Shown piece by piece: positions 9,362 to 20,500 of a DNA stretch of 64,000 nucleotides. Position 1 is the stretch's first letter. The number at the start of each line of letters is the position of its first letter. The translations under genes were made by a program, and so were the position numbers. This DNA comes from Ruegeria atlantica (GTDB lineage Bacteria > Pseudomonadota > Alphaproteobacteria > Rhodobacterales > Rhodobacteraceae). The stretch is taken from positions 992,001 through 1,056,000 of the forward strand of contig NZ_WQBE01000001.1 of NCBI RefSeq assembly GCF_013032005.1, in the 5' to 3' direction. Below the pieces are notes generated by a model, which was given only the letters and a program-made list of their open reading frames with translations, was not told the origin of the DNA and made no database searches.

Positions 9362-10654
9362 ATGCACGACATCCGCGCCATTCGCGAAAACCCTGACGCC
9401 TTCGACGCCGCCCTGGCGCGCCGTGGGGATGCGCCGGTGTCGTCAGATGTGCTGCGGCTGGACGAAAGCCGCCGGGCCAAGATTCTGGCCGCCGAAACCG
9501 CTCAGGCGGAGCAGAACAAGGCCAGCAAAGAGGTCGGTGCCGCCAAAGCGCGCGGGGACGAGGATGAATTCCAGCGTCTGCGCGCATTGGTGTCTGAGAA
9601 AAAGACCGAAATCGCCCGCATGCAGAACGAGGCCAAGGATCTGGACGCGCTGCTAACCGACCAACTGGCACGCATCGCCAACCTGCCCGCCGAGGATGTG
9701 CCGCAAGGTGCGGATGAGAACGACAATGTCGAGGTGAACCGTTGGGGCACCCCGCGCGAACTCGATTTTGCTCCGAAAGAACACTTCGACATTCCCGCCG
9801 TCGCCGCTGCGATGGACTTTGAAACCGCCGCCAAGACCAGCGGCAGCCGTTTTGTAAACCTGTCGAAGGGTGTCGCGCGTATCCACCGTGCGCTGGCCCA
9901 GTTCATGCTGGACACCCATATCGATAAGAACGGCCTGACCGAGATGCAAACTCCGGTTCTTGTCCGCGATGAGGCGATGTACGGCACTGATAAGCTGCCG
10001 AAATTCGGCGATGACAGCTATCAGACCACCAATGGCTGGTGGTTGATTCCAACGTCCGAGGTGACGCTGACTTATTCCGTGGCCGGTGACATTCTGGACG
10101 AAACCGCCCTGCCCATCCGCATGACCGCCCACACGGCCTGTTTCCGGTCCGAGGCCGGCAGCGCGGGCAAGGACACCGCCGGGATGCTACGCCAGCACCA
10201 GTTTGAAAAGGTCGAAATGGTTTCGATCACGCATCCCGACAAGTCGGATGAGGAACAGAAACGCATGCTGCGCTGCGCAGAGGACCTGTTGGAGCAAATG
10301 GGCATCCCCTACCGCACCGTCGTTCTGTGTACGGGCGACATGGGTTTTGGCGCGCGCCGCACCTTTGATATCGAGGCTTGGCTGCCTGGGCAGGACACGT
10401 ACCGTGAGATCAGCTCGGTCTCGACCACCGGTGCTTTCCAAGCCCGCCGCATGAACGCACGTTTCCGCCCCGAAGGTGGCGGTAAGCCGGAATATGTCCA
10501 CACCCTGAACGGTTCTGGGTTGGCGGTTGGACGCTGCCTGATTGCGGTTCTGGAAAATGGACAGAACGAGGATGGCACCGTGACCCTGCCCGAAGTGCTG
10601 GCGCCATACCTGGGCGGCAAACGAACACTGCAGCTGGACGGCACGCTGGCATAA
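9362..10654 (+). CDS. serS: seryl-tRNA synthetase
   Basis: A 430-residue class II aminoacyl-tRNA synthetase. Residues 1-110 form the long coiled-coil tRNA-binding arm, followed by the catalytic core with motif 2 around [20 protein letters not shown] and motif 3 around [16 protein letters not shown] near the C-terminus. It charges tRNA-Ser (and tRNA-Sec where present). Length and start ([18 protein letters not shown]) agree with the family. It is monocistronic between the channel gene and a convergent HhH protein gene. Confidence 0.97.
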   Translation: MHDIRAIRENPDAFDAALARRGDAPVSSDVLRLDESRRAKILAAETAQAEQNKASKEVGAAKARGDEDEFQRLRALVSEKKTEIARMQNEAKDLDALLTDQLARIANLPAEDVPQGADENDNVEVNRWGTPRELDFAPKEHFDIPAVAAAMDFETAAKTSGSRFVNLSKGVARIHRALAQFMLDTHIDKNGLTEMQTPVLVRDEAMYGTDKLPKFGDDSYQTTNGWWLIPTSEVTLTYSVAGDILDETALPIRMTAHTACFRSEAGSAGKDTAGMLRQHQFEKVEMVSITHPDKSDEEQKRMLRCAEDLLEQMGIPYRTVVLCTGDMGFGARRTFDIEAWLPGQDTYREISSVSTTGAFQARRMNARFRPEGGGKPEYVHTLNGSGLAVGRCLIAVLENGQNEDGTVTLPEVLAPYLGGKRTLQLDGTLA

Positions 10655-10686
10655 AAAAACCGGCACCCGTATAGCGTAGTGCCGGT
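10653..10686 (-). terminator. rho-independent terminator for the lysine-rich HhH protein gene
   Basis: An 8-bp stem (ACCGGCAC at 10659-10666 with GTGCCGGT at 10679-10686) is flanked by seven A residues at 10653-10659, which read as a T run on the minus strand. It therefore terminates the minus-strand gene ending at 10713. It could slow serS transcription but has no T run in that direction. Confidence 0.8.
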
Positions 10687-10712
10687 CTTGCAGAACGTAA
10701 GGCGAAGGAGGA

Positions 10713-11327
10713 TTACTTCTTCGTCTTTTTCTTACCCTTCTTCTTTTTGTCTTTCTTGGGCTGGTCTTTTTTCTTACCGCCCTTCTTGGACTGATCTTTT
10801 TTCTTACTGTCCTTTTTGGACTTTTTGTCTTTCTTGGCCTTGGCCTTCACCTTGTCCTTGGCCTTTGAGATCGCGGCTTCCATCTCTTGCAGCTTTTTGG
10901 CGGCCTTTTCGGCCTTGGCCTTGGCTTTCGCCTTCTTGCGCGCCTTGGCTTCCGCGGCGGCTTTTTCCTCGGCAGCTTTGCGCGCGGCCTCTTCGGCACG
11001 TTTCTCGGCAGCGGCGGCTGCAACGGTTTTCCGGGCGGCAGGCCTGCGCGTCACAGGTTTGCGCGCGGGCGCACGTCTGGCAGTCTTGGCCGCAGTTGGC
11101 TTTTTGGCTGCAGGTTTTGCCGCAGCCGCTTTCGCTGCGGGCTTGGTTGCAATCGCCTCTTTCGCCGCGGCGATCAACAGAGGCGCGCTAGAGGCACCAA
11201 TTCGGGGAACCTTGACCAGGTCGGCAGGGTTGGCTTTGGCAAGGGCTTCAGCGGTTTTGTACCCATTGGCGATCAGCGCCTGCCCAAGCGCCTTTCCTAC
11301 ACCCTTAACGTCGGTCACTGCGGTCAT
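10713..11327 (-). CDS. helix-hairpin-helix protein with long lysine/alanine-rich histone H1-like tail
   Basis: A 204-residue protein. Residues 1-60 resemble a helix-hairpin-helix DNA-binding unit (DVKGVGKALGQALIANGYKTA, then ADLVKVPRIGASSAPLLIAAAKEA). The rest is low-complexity: Ala/Lys/Pro repeats (about 60-105), an Ala/Glu/Lys-rich likely coiled coil (about 105-160), and a nearly pure Lys/Asp/Ser/Gln tail with repeated KKKDQ units. This architecture suggests a nucleoid-associated protein that binds DNA through charge, like bacterial H1-type proteins. No enzymatic motif is visible. The function is inferred from composition and the HhH-like N-terminus only. Confidence 0.72.
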   Translation of the reverse strand: MTAVTDVKGVGKALGQALIANGYKTAEALAKANPADLVKVPRIGASSAPLLIAAAKEAIATKPAAKAAAAKPAAKKPTAAKTARRAPARKPVTRRPAARKTVAAAAAEKRAEEAARKAAEEKAAAEAKARKKAKAKAKAEKAAKKLQEMEAAISKAKDKVKAKAKKDKKSKKDSKKKDQSKKGGKKKDQPKKDKKKKGKKKTKK

Positions 11328-11423
11328 TACTAAGCCTTCCTTTCTCTCCCTACATTTTCAATTGAATGCACACTGGGCACAGACGCCTGCTAATCGGCGA
11401 GCAGTTTCGGCGACGTCTTTGCG

Positions 11424-12410
11424 TCAACTGCCGTGAGCCAGAGTGCCGGTTCTATCTTCTTTGGGGAATGGCACGAGACGCTTGGCATCTTCGTCCCAGA
11501 GTTTCAAATTCAGCGCCGCCACCGCCTCGGGGAACTTGATCCGACGCGGGGTGAATTCAGGCGGCAGGTTATAGTGGCACGCCCGCAGCCGATAGGATGG
11601 AATACGGGCGTTGAAATGGTGGATGTCGTGCAGCGTGATACACGCCACCGCATTGTCGAACCACCAACCAAAATCCAAAGCAGAAGACCCCTGCAAAGCT
11701 GCCAGTTGCGGATCAAGGTCCGGACGGCGGTCCCAATACGTATCTTCGAAATTATGCTGCAGGTAGACCAGGAACACACCCAGCATCCCCCCCAGCAACG
11801 AGAACACCAGCCAGACCAGAATACCGGTCGTGCCCGCGATCAGGTAAAGCAGCCCCAGGAAGATCACGATCGACAGATTGTGCAGCAGAACTCCGGTCAC
11901 ACCAAACCGTACCGTGTTTTTGGGCCAGCGGTAGCGAATAAAATAGGTGAACAACGCACCAACCGGAACCAAAATGAACGGGTTGCGATACAGGCGGTAG
12001 AACAAACGCTTTTTCCAGTCTGCAGCGTTCCATTCCCGCAGGGTCATGGTGTGGATTTCACCCGTTTCGCGGTGTTCCAGATTACCGATCCCCGAATGGT
12101 GCAGGTTGTGGTTCTGCTTCATCACTTCGAACGGCGCAAAGGTGAAGGGTGACAAACCGTGCCCGGCCCATTCATTCTGCTCGCGGGTCTCAAACAGGGA
12201 ATGGTGGCCGCAATCATGTTGCAAAACGTAAAGACGCACAGCTGAAAAGGCAAAGACGATCCCGGCAGGGATCATGATGTACCAGCGGTCGACATAGATA
12301 ATTGCCAGCGTCAGCGACGCGAAATAAACGGCGAAGGTCCCAAAATAGCTTAGCGCGGCCAGCCGATTGTCCTGTACCGCATATTGTCGCGTATATTCCC
12401 GCAAATTCAT
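11424..12410 (-). CDS. membrane fatty acid desaturase
   Basis: A 328-residue integral membrane di-iron desaturase with the three histidine boxes of the family: HDCGHH at 65-70, HNLHH at 101-105 and HDIHH at 261-265. Four to six hydrophobic helices lie between them. It introduces a double bond into acyl chains of membrane lipids; regiospecificity cannot be assigned. The ATG at 12410 is the only sensible start. It is a single gene with no obvious operon partner; the 165 bases upstream separate it from der. Confidence 0.92.
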   Translation of the reverse strand: MNLREYTRQYAVQDNRLAALSYFGTFAVYFASLTLAIIYVDRWYIMIPAGIVFAFSAVRLYVLQHDCGHHSLFETREQNEWAGHGLSPFTFAPFEVMKQNHNLHHSGIGNLEHRETGEIHTMTLREWNAADWKKRLFYRLYRNPFILVPVGALFTYFIRYRWPKNTVRFGVTGVLLHNLSIVIFLGLLYLIAGTTGILVWLVFSLLGGMLGVFLVYLQHNFEDTYWDRRPDLDPQLAALQGSSALDFGWWFDNAVACITLHDIHHFNARIPSYRLRACHYNLPPEFTPRRIKFPEAVAALNLKLWDEDAKRLVPFPKEDRTGTLAHGS

Positions 12411-12575
12411 TCAGCCTGTCCCCACGTTTGGCCCAATTAATATCACCACGAAACTATTTGCGTTTTGCTTGTAATCAAGCAGCGCGCACAAAAAACAGAT
12501 GCACACAGGCGAATGCTAGCCTGCGGCAGCGGGACTGTCACGCCTTTCAGCCGAAAGTGCTGAAAATTGGCGCAG

Positions 12576-14039
12576 TTACGCGCGACCCTTGAGATGCTTG
12601 GCCAGAGCGCCCGCGTTTTTCTTGCGCCGCCCCTTATAGGGATTTTTGTCACCCTGCCCACGCAATGTCAGGCGGATAGGCGACCCGGGCATATCGAAAT
12701 CTTCGCGCAGGCCATTCACCAAATAGCGGGTGTAGCTGTCTGGCATCTTGTCGGGATGTGAACACATCACCACAAATCCAGGGGGACGGGTCTTGGCCTG
12801 AGTCATATAGCGCAGTTTGATCCGGCGGCCCTGCGGGGCTGGCGGCGGGTGCTGCTCCAGCATGGCCGTCAGCCAGCGGTTCAGTGCTGCTGTGGGTACA
12901 CGACGGTTCCAAACGTCATGCGCACGCAGGATGGCAGCGCGCAGACGTTCCAGCCCCCGACCAGTCTTGGCAGATACGGTGATCAGCGGTGCGCCACGCA
13001 ATTGCGGCAACAGACGATCAAAGGACTCTTTCAGATCGCGCAGCTTTTCCTGCTTGTTCTCTTCGATATCCCATTTGTTAACGGCGACAACGACGGCGCG
13101 GCCTTCGCGCTCGGCCAGATCAGCGATGCGCAGGTCCTGCTGTTCAAACGGAATGGCTGCGTCCAACAACACCACCACGACCTCGGCAAATTTTACGGCG
13201 CGCAGACCGTCGGACACCGAAAGCTTTTCCAGCTTTTCCTGCACCTTAGCTTTTTTGCGCATGCCCGCCGTGTCGAAAATCCGCATCGGGGTGCTGTCGC
13301 CATCGGGATCGGCCCAGTCAATCCGCAGGCTGATCGCATCGCGGGTGATACCAGCCTCGGGGCCGGTCAACAGGCGGTCTTCGCCGATGATCTTGTTGAT
13401 CAGTGTGGACTTTCCGGCATTTGGCCGCCCGACTACCGCAACCTGCAGCGGCTTGGCGGCTGTGATCAGCGGCGCCTCGCCCTCGCCGTCTTCGTCCAGT
13501 TCGATATCGGTTTGCGGGGCATCATCCTCGGCCTGCTCAGCCGCGGCATCTGCCAGCGGCATGAGTTGCGCATAAAGGTCTGTCATCCCCTCGCCATGTT
13601 CACCCGACAGGCGCACGGGCTCACCCAGACCCAGATTATACGCCTCAAGCACACCCGCATCCGCCGCGCTTCCTTCGGCCTTGTTGGCGGCAAGGATCAC
13701 ATGTTTCGAGCGTTTGCGCAGGATCTCGGCGAACATCTCGTCTGTTGGGGTTAACCCCACCCGTGCGTCGATCATGAACAGGCAGACATCGGCCATATCC
13801 ACCGCGCGCTCGGTCAGGCGACGCATCCGTCCCTGTAGACTGTCATCAGTCGCGTCCTCAAGACCCGCTGTGTCGATTACGGTAAAGCGCAGATCGCCCA
13901 GACGCCCTTCGCCCTCGCGCAGGTCGCGCGTCACGCCGGGCTGGTCGTCGACCAAAGCCAAGCGTTTGCCCACAAGGCGGTTGAACAGAGTGGATTTGCC
14001 CACATTCGGGCGCCCCACGATGGCGAGGGTCAGCGACAT
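12576..14039 (-). CDS. der: ribosome biogenesis GTPase Der (EngA)
   Basis: A 487-residue protein with two tandem GTPase domains, each with its own P-loop (GRPNVGKST at about residues 9-17 and GRPNAGKST near residue 200) and DTAG G3 motif, then the C-terminal KH-like domain ending in a basic tail. Der is required for 50S subunit assembly. The ATG at 14039 gives the standard [16 protein letters not shown] start; a TTG three codons upstream is less likely. It is followed in the upstream direction by bamB and a TPR-type gene in the same orientation. Confidence 0.97.
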   Translation of the reverse strand: MSLTLAIVGRPNVGKSTLFNRLVGKRLALVDDQPGVTRDLREGEGRLGDLRFTVIDTAGLEDATDDSLQGRMRRLTERAVDMADVCLFMIDARVGLTPTDEMFAEILRKRSKHVILAANKAEGSAADAGVLEAYNLGLGEPVRLSGEHGEGMTDLYAQLMPLADAAAEQAEDDAPQTDIELDEDGEGEAPLITAAKPLQVAVVGRPNAGKSTLINKIIGEDRLLTGPEAGITRDAISLRIDWADPDGDSTPMRIFDTAGMRKKAKVQEKLEKLSVSDGLRAVKFAEVVVVLLDAAIPFEQQDLRIADLAEREGRAVVVAVNKWDIEENKQEKLRDLKESFDRLLPQLRGAPLITVSAKTGRGLERLRAAILRAHDVWNRRVPTAALNRWLTAMLEQHPPPAPQGRRIKLRYMTQAKTRPPGFVVMCSHPDKMPDSYTRYLVNGLREDFDMPGSPIRLTLRGQGDKNPYKGRRKKNAGALAKHLKGRA

Positions 14040-14087
14040 GATACTCAACTTTCAAGACTCAGACGCGCCCTTTAGCGCATCTTGCGA

Positions 14088-15410
14088 TCAACGGAAAGCG
14101 TGTAGATCACCTTTGGTCGAAACGACATACAACGTCTGCCCGGCCACTACCGGGGCCGTGGTGGCGCCGCCGGGAACCTCGACGCTGTTGACCAGCGTAC
14201 CGTCGACCGGGCTAAAGAACCGCAGGAAACCGTCATTCGACGCGACAACGATGCGCCCACCGGCCAGGATCGGGCCATAATGCGCAACGATTGGACCACG
14301 GCGTTTGGGCTTGTCCTTGACAAAACCGGGCAAATCCTGCGCCCAGATGATCGAACCGTCTGCTCTGTTCAGCCGGACCAACTGACTGCGGTCACTGATC
14401 AGAAACAGGCTATCACCCGCAGGCCATGCCGTATCCACAGCCCCCTCATCCGCCGTCCAGATCCGCTCGCCCGAGGTGGCGTTAAATGCCACGGTGCGGC
14501 CCGAGTGATTACCGATATAGATCGTATCGCCTACTACCATGGGTCCACCGGTCACATCCACGATCTGTGCGGCCGCACGCCCCCGACGCCCGCCCGCGAC
14601 CGAAGCGTTCCAGCGCCCGATACCACCCTTGCGGAAAGACGCGGAAATATCACCCGAACCAAAGGCAAAGACGGCAAACTCCTGTGCAATCACAGGGGCC
14701 GGAGCCCCCAGAACATTGCCCACGCTTGGCGTACCCTGAACTTGCCACGCGATGCGACCGTCCTTGGTGTTCACGGCCCAGCCGGTTTCATCACCTGCTA
14801 CCAGATACAACATACCATCATTGACCAAAGGTGCGCCGTTTCCTGGGGCATTCAGGCGTTTTTGCCATTTGATCGCCCCAGTCTTCGCATCCAACGCCGT
14901 CAGACGCCCAAACCCGGACGACACGTAAAGCACACCATTGGCATAGGCCAATCCGCCGCCGGTCGCGTCCGCGTCGCCATCATTGACCGGGATAAGATTC
15001 TTGCTCCAGGCCACCTGTCCCTGCGGTGTAACCGCGGAAACGGTCGCGCCTGCATCCAGCGTATAAATCAGGCCACCGGCCACAACAGGTTCTGCGGTGA
15101 TGCGACGCTTGCGTGAATCCCCATCCCCGATCGAGGTCGACCACACACGCTGAGGCGTCGCGCGCAGTGCCGCGTTGCCGGTGCGAAATGCGGGCGTCCC
15201 GGCGCTTTGCGACCAATTGGCGTTGGCTTTTTGCGCAGGCAGTCTGATCGGTTTCGAACCCTGGGTTACCAAAGTCACGTTGTCAGAGGTGGGCCGAATG
15301 TCTTCACGGGCACCTGGCAGGATGACCTCGGGTTCCTCACATGCGGCAAGAACACTCAGCGATAGGGCCGCAGCCGTCAATCCAATGCGGGAGAAAAGAC
15401 TTGTCACCAT
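14088..15410 (-). CDS. bamB: outer-membrane assembly lipoprotein BamB-like (PQQ-type beta-propeller)
   Basis: A 440-residue lipoprotein. The N-terminal signal ends in the lipobox LAAC with Cys24 as the lipidation site. The rest consists of repeated propeller blades with the PQQ-like pattern (GLIYTLDAGATVSAV, GVLYVSSGFGRLTALDAKTG, DTIYIGNHSGRTVAFNATSG). BamB supports insertion of beta-barrel proteins by the BAM complex. Position between der and the TPR gene matches the bamB neighbourhood in many proteobacteria. GGAG lies just upstream of the ATG. Confidence 0.9.
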   Translation of the reverse strand: MVTSLFSRIGLTAAALSLSVLAACEEPEVILPGAREDIRPTSDNVTLVTQGSKPIRLPAQKANANWSQSAGTPAFRTGNAALRATPQRVWSTSIGDGDSRKRRITAEPVVAGGLIYTLDAGATVSAVTPQGQVAWSKNLIPVNDGDADATGGGLAYANGVLYVSSGFGRLTALDAKTGAIKWQKRLNAPGNGAPLVNDGMLYLVAGDETGWAVNTKDGRIAWQVQGTPSVGNVLGAPAPVIAQEFAVFAFGSGDISASFRKGGIGRWNASVAGGRRGRAAAQIVDVTGGPMVVGDTIYIGNHSGRTVAFNATSGERIWTADEGAVDTAWPAGDSLFLISDRSQLVRLNRADGSIIWAQDLPGFVKDKPKRRGPIVAHYGPILAGGRIVVASNDGFLRFFSPVDGTLVNSVEVPGGATTAPVVAGQTLYVVSTKGDLHAFR

Positions 15411-15449
15411 GATACTCCGAACTCGCCTGTCATTCTAATTGCCGCCGGT

Positions 15450-16121
15450 TCAGCCCTGCTGGGCCACCAGTGGTTCCGGTTCGCCGCCAAGCGCGACAAT
15501 CAGTTGCGCGGCGCGTTGCTGAAGGTCCACGCCAATCTCGGCGTCCTGCCGCATCGCCTGTAGACGCTCGATTGCTGCGTCCGCATTCCCCTCGGCGACA
15601 TCAATCAGTGCAAGTTGTTCTTCGGCCAACAAGCGCAGCGGTGCGCCCGGCGCAGACAGCGCCTCGAACTGCTGACGGCGATCCGCCACGGGCAAAGTGT
15701 CACTTTGCAGCAGCAGAGCCTTGAATGTAGCAATCGCACGATAAATTTCCGGCAGATCAACCTGAACAGCGATGGCGTTCAGGCTGTCCACAGCTTCTTG
15801 CCGCGACCCGGCCTCAACCTGCGACGAAGACAGCAACATGTTCAGAACTGCATCACCGCCGGGTGTTACCGCATCAATGCTGGCCAGGCTGCTTGCACGT
15901 TCGGCCGAGTCATTCTGCGCGAGCGCGCTGAGAATCTCGTCACCCAGCTTTTCAGCCTGACCGGTGGTACGGGCCTTGCGAACCTCGTTAAACGCGGCCC
16001 CGCCAACGATGAGAACCACGGCCAGAACGCCGATCCAGCCCCAACGACGCAGCAGCAGATACAGGCGATCACGGCGAACCTCTTCGGTCACCTCATCAAT
16101 AAAACTGTCGGTGTCGCTCAT
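15450..16121 (-). CDS. TPR-like membrane-anchored protein (YfgM/ancillary BAM-associated family)
   Basis: A 223-residue protein with an N-terminal cytoplasmic acidic segment, one transmembrane helix (WGWIGVLAVVLIVGGAAFNEV) and a periplasmic helical-repeat region. This matches the YfgM/tetratricopeptide family found next to bamB and der, thought to assist folding of exported proteins. I chose ATG at 16121 (MSDTDSFIDEV) because GGGGAG lies at proper distance; a longer start at 16142 has no such site. It heads the TPR-bamB-der transcription unit. Confidence 0.85.
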   Translation of the reverse strand: MSDTDSFIDEVTEEVRRDRLYLLLRRWGWIGVLAVVLIVGGAAFNEVRKARTTGQAEKLGDEILSALAQNDSAERASSLASIDAVTPGGDAVLNMLLSSSQVEAGSRQEAVDSLNAIAVQVDLPEIYRAIATFKALLLQSDTLPVADRRQQFEALSAPGAPLRLLAEEQLALIDVAEGNADAAIERLQAMRQDAEIGVDLQQRAAQLIVALGGEPEPLVAQQG

Positions 16122-16346
16122 CCCTGCTCCCCGGGCTGTCACATTTTTCTATGGCGCCATGTCATACCCCGGCGACCTTGCCAAGCCAAGGGCCGGATTT
16201 CGCACATTTTCACGACGTCACGCCACCCTTGCGAAAAAAAGTGAACCGAACTATTCAGTTTAGTGTAGAAAACGAGCGTGCCTGCCCCCATTTTTAAACA
16301 TGCACGCCGAAGGACAATCGGCAAAGAATTTTAAGAGAGGCCCCGT

Positions 16347-17579
16347 ATGCGATTGATTTCATTCGTGAATGCGATTCTGGTGATTGCCGCGTTATTCCTT
16401 TTGGTCTTTGAACGCGACGCATTGTTTGCATTTGCCGGTCGCGGCGACTCTGAAACAGATACGTCATCCGAAGTAGAATCTGTATCCGATCCCCAGACGG
16501 CGCAGAATACAATCGGTGTGGTCGTCTTGCGCTCTTCCGCAAGGGAAATTGACAGCGCCGTGTTGTTGCGCGGCCAGACCAGAGCCAATCGCCAGGTCGA
16601 AGTTCTGGCCGAAACAACATCGACCGTGATTTCGGAACCCAAGCGCAAGGGTGCGTTCGTCGAAGCGGGCGACCTGCTGTGCGAGCTTGACCCAGGCACC
16701 CGCCCCGCCAGCCTGGCCGAGGCTATGGCCGCCAAACTTGAAGCCGAAAGCCGCATCCCCGAGGCCGAAGCTCGCCTGGAAGAGGCGCATGCCCTGGTTG
16801 CTGAGGCGCAAATCAACCTGACGGCCGCACAGAAACTGTCGGAAACCGGGTTTGGGTCGGAAACGCGACGGATTTCCAGCGAAGCCGCGATGCGCTCTGC
16901 CGAAGCGGGCGTCAAAACCGCCGAGGCCGGACTGGAGGCCACCCGCGCCGGGATCGAAGCCGCCACTGCCGAGGTCAAAGCCGCCCAGCGCGAGATTGAC
17001 CGTCAGACCATCGAAGCCCCATTCAAGGGCCTGCTGGAAAGCGATACCGCCGAACTGGGCAGCCTGATGCAGCCCGGATCGCTGTGTGCGACCGTGATTC
17101 AATTGAACCCGATCAAGCTGGTGGGGTTCGTGCCCGAAACGGATGTAAACAAGATCATCGTCGGTTCGGAAGCATCGGCGCGCCTGATCACGGGTCTTGA
17201 GGTCAAAGGCCGCGTGACTTTTCTGAGCAGGTCGGCGGATGAAACGACCCGCACCTTCGAAGTTGAAATCACCGTTCCAAACCCGGAACTGGCCATTCGC
17301 GATGGTCAGACGGCCAATATCCGTATAGCCGCCGACGGGGCAAAGGCCCATCTGCTGCCGCAATCCGCCCTGACCTTGAACAACGAAGGGCAGATCGGTG
17401 TGCGCACGGTCGGCGCTGACCAGATCGTGGAATTCATGCCGATTCTGCTATTGCGCGACACCGCAGAAGGCGTCTGGGTTGATGGGCTACCGGAAACCTC
17501 TGATGTCATTGTGATCGGCCAGGAATTCGTGACGCAAGGCGTTAAGGTCGAACCAACCTACCAGGAAGCTGCACAATGA
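16347..17579 (+). CDS. RND efflux pump periplasmic adaptor (HlyD/AcrA family)
   Basis: A 410-residue membrane fusion protein with an N-terminal membrane anchor (about 4-22), a split lipoyl domain (ETTSTVISEPKRKGAFVEAGDLLCELD and, after the hairpin, IEAPFKGLLESDTAELGS), a long Ala/Glu-rich coiled-coil hairpin (about 118-215), then the beta-barrel and membrane-proximal domains. It links the inner-membrane RND pump to an outer-membrane channel, which is not encoded nearby. Its stop overlaps the permease start by ATGA. Confidence 0.93.
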   Translation: MRLISFVNAILVIAALFLLVFERDALFAFAGRGDSETDTSSEVESVSDPQTAQNTIGVVVLRSSAREIDSAVLLRGQTRANRQVEVLAETTSTVISEPKRKGAFVEAGDLLCELDPGTRPASLAEAMAAKLEAESRIPEAEARLEEAHALVAEAQINLTAAQKLSETGFGSETRRISSEAAMRSAEAGVKTAEAGLEATRAGIEAATAEVKAAQREIDRQTIEAPFKGLLESDTAELGSLMQPGSLCATVIQLNPIKLVGFVPETDVNKIIVGSEASARLITGLEVKGRVTFLSRSADETTRTFEVEITVPNPELAIRDGQTANIRIAADGAKAHLLPQSALTLNNEGQIGVRTVGADQIVEFMPILLLRDTAEGVWVDGLPETSDVIVIGQEFVTQGVKVEPTYQEAAQ

Positions 17580-20500
17580 CAGGATTGGTTGCATGGGCCG
17601 CCCACAGGGCCCGTATGGTGTTGGCCTTCATCGCTATCTCGCTGATTGTCGGCGGGTTTGCATATGTCAGCCTGCCTAAAGAGGGTGAACCGGATATCGA
17701 AATCCCGGCGCTTTTCGTCTCGGTCCAATTTCCCGGCATTTCCGCCGAGGATTCTGAGAACCTTCTGATCAAGCCGATGGAGACTGAACTGGCAGATCTG
17801 GACGGTCTCAAGGAAATGACCGCCACTGCTGCCGAAGGGTATGCCGGTATCGCGCTGGAGTTCGAATTCGGCTGGGATAAGACCGCGATCATGGCGGATG
17901 TACGCGACGCGATGAACAGCGCTCAGGCCGATTTCCCTGAAGGGGCTGAGCAGTATTCGCTTTTCGAGATTAACTTTTCAGAATTCCCTATCGTCATCGT
18001 CAACCTAACTGGCGCAGTCCCCGAGCGAACAATGGCGCGTATCGCCAAAGACTTGCAGGACGATCTTGAATCGCTGGATTCCGTTCTGGAAGCCGGGATT
18101 GCGGGCAACCGAGACGAATTGCTCGAGGTGATTATCGATCCACTCCGGCTGGAGGCTTACAACGTCTCGGCCGACGAATTGATCACAGTTGTCCAAAACA
18201 ACAACCAGCTGATCGCTGCTGGTGAGGTGGATTCAGCACAAGGCACCTTCTCGGTCAAAATCCCGTCTTCATTCAAAACCGCTGAAGATGTCTACAGCCT
18301 ACCCGTCAAGGTCAATGGCGACCGCGTGGTGACGATGGGTGAGCTTGCGCAGATCAACTATACTTTCGAAGACCGTGAAGGCACCGCGCGGTTTGACAAC
18401 CAGTCCACGGTGGCACTTCAGGTGGTCAAACGCAAAGGCTACAACCTGATCGACACAGTGGACGACGTCAAAGCGACTCTTGCAGCAGCGCAAGAGAAAT
18501 GGCCCGCCGAATTGCAGGCCGCCGTAGATGTTGGCACCTCGAACGACCAAAGCCGCATTGTCGATTCGATGGTGCGTCAGCTTGAAGGTTCGGTCCTAAC
18601 CGCGATCGCGCTGGTGATGATCGTCGTTCTGGCCTCGCTGGGTACGCGCGCTGCGCTGTTGGTCGGGTTTGCAATCCCAACCTCGTTCCTGCTGAGCTTT
18701 GCTTTTCTTGCGGTCATGGGCGTCACCATCTCGAACATGGTGATGTTCGGGCTGATCCTTGCGGTGGGGATGCTGGTCGACGGTGCTATTGTTGTGGTTG
18801 AATACGCAGACAAGCGCATCAAAGAAGGCATCGGCCCGATGCACGCCTATGTCGAGGCGGCGCAGCGGATGTTCTGGCCCATCGTGTCCTCGACCGCGAC
18901 GACGCTGTGTGCCTTCCTGCCGATGCTGTTCTGGCCCGGCGTGCCCGGCGAATTCATGAAGATGCTGCCGATCACGTTGATCTTCGTTCTGTCCTCTTCG
19001 CTGATCGTGGCGCTGATCTACCTGCCGGTCGTCGGCGGCGTATCCGGACGAATGAGCCGCACGTTCGATCGAACTTCGAATTGGCTGCGCAGTGTGGCCC
19101 CGTGGTGGGTTCGCGCAATTATGGTCCCCCCATCGCTGTACATGATCTTCTTGGGCGCGATGCAGATGCTGAACCCTGACTATCTGCTGCCCGGGGGCGT
19201 GCTGTCGGGTGCCTTGCTGTTCGTCTTCGGTGGCTTTGCAGGGTCGGTGACCCTGAGCGCCGCCAAAATCGAGCGGCAAAAGCAAGAACGCGTCCACACA
19301 GCGCGTGAACACTCTGTGTTCGGTTATCTGATAAAGTTCCTGGTCGGCAACCCGGTCATGCCGCTCGTATCAATCATGGCAGTCGGTTTTTGCGTCTGGC
19401 AGGTGATGTCGTACTACGGAGAAAACAACCGCGGCGTTGAGTTCTTTGTCGAAACCGAACCGGAACAGGCCACGGCCTATGTCCGCGCACGGGGCAACCT
19501 GTCATTGCAGGAAAAAGACGCGATGGTGTTGGCCGCCGAAGAGGTAATAGGCGCACACCCAGCCGTAACCAACGTGTTCGCTTTTGCCGGTGAAGGCGGC
19601 CTGAACCAGAACAACGGCGGTGCCGAAGCTCCGGCGGATACCGTCGGTCGTGTGCAGTTCGAAATCACTCCGTGGGAGGACCGCCCAACGCTGACCGAAC
19701 CCGCGTTTTTCGGTCTGTTCGATCGCGAAATCATCGCCCCGGAGTACGACGGTGATTTCGTTCTAGACGAGTTGAATGCAGAACTTGCCAAACTGCCTGG
19801 TTTCATCGTGGAAATCCTGCCGCTGGAACAGGGTCCGGCCTCAGCTAAACCTGTGCATCTGCGTATCAAAGGAGACGGTTGGGAGGAATTGACCACAGCG
19901 ACCGAAGCCGCGCGGGCTGTGTTTGACGAAACGCCCGGTCTGATCAAGATCGAAGACACTATGCCCCTGCCCGGCATCGACTGGCAGATCGACGTGGACG
20001 TCGCCAAGGCCGGACGTTTCGGGGCTGATGTCGCCACGGTTGGCGCAATGGTACAGTTGGTCACCCGTGGCATTCTTCTGGGCGAAATGCGTCCGGACAA
20101 CACCGACGAAGAAGTCGAAATCCGCGTGCGCCTGCCCGAACAGGACCGGGTTCTGTCGACGCTGGATTCGCTCAAGGTCCGCACTCCTGACGGGCTAGTG
20201 CCGCTGTCCAACTTTGTCACCCGCCAACCGGTGGCCAAGCTTGCCGAGATCAACCGGATCGACCAGCAGCGTTACTATGACGTCAAAGCAGATGTCGAGC
20301 CGGGCCTGTCCAAGGTGGTAGTCGACGGCCCTGACGGAACCGAACAGAGACTGGCCGTTGTGCGTGCGGTCGAAGAAGGCGCGGACGCCAACGGGACAAC
20401 CATCACCAGCTCCGATGGCACGGTATTTGAGCTGTTCCAACTAACCGGTGCCGAAACCGTCGAGGACCTGCGCACAGCTATTGCGGGAGAAGGGGCGCGG

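Noticed and set aside
16143-16346. GCGTGC and GCACGC arms in the divergent region before the RND adaptor gene
   Set aside because: Six-base arms 20 bases apart are expected by chance in GC-rich DNA; no second copy was found to support an operator.
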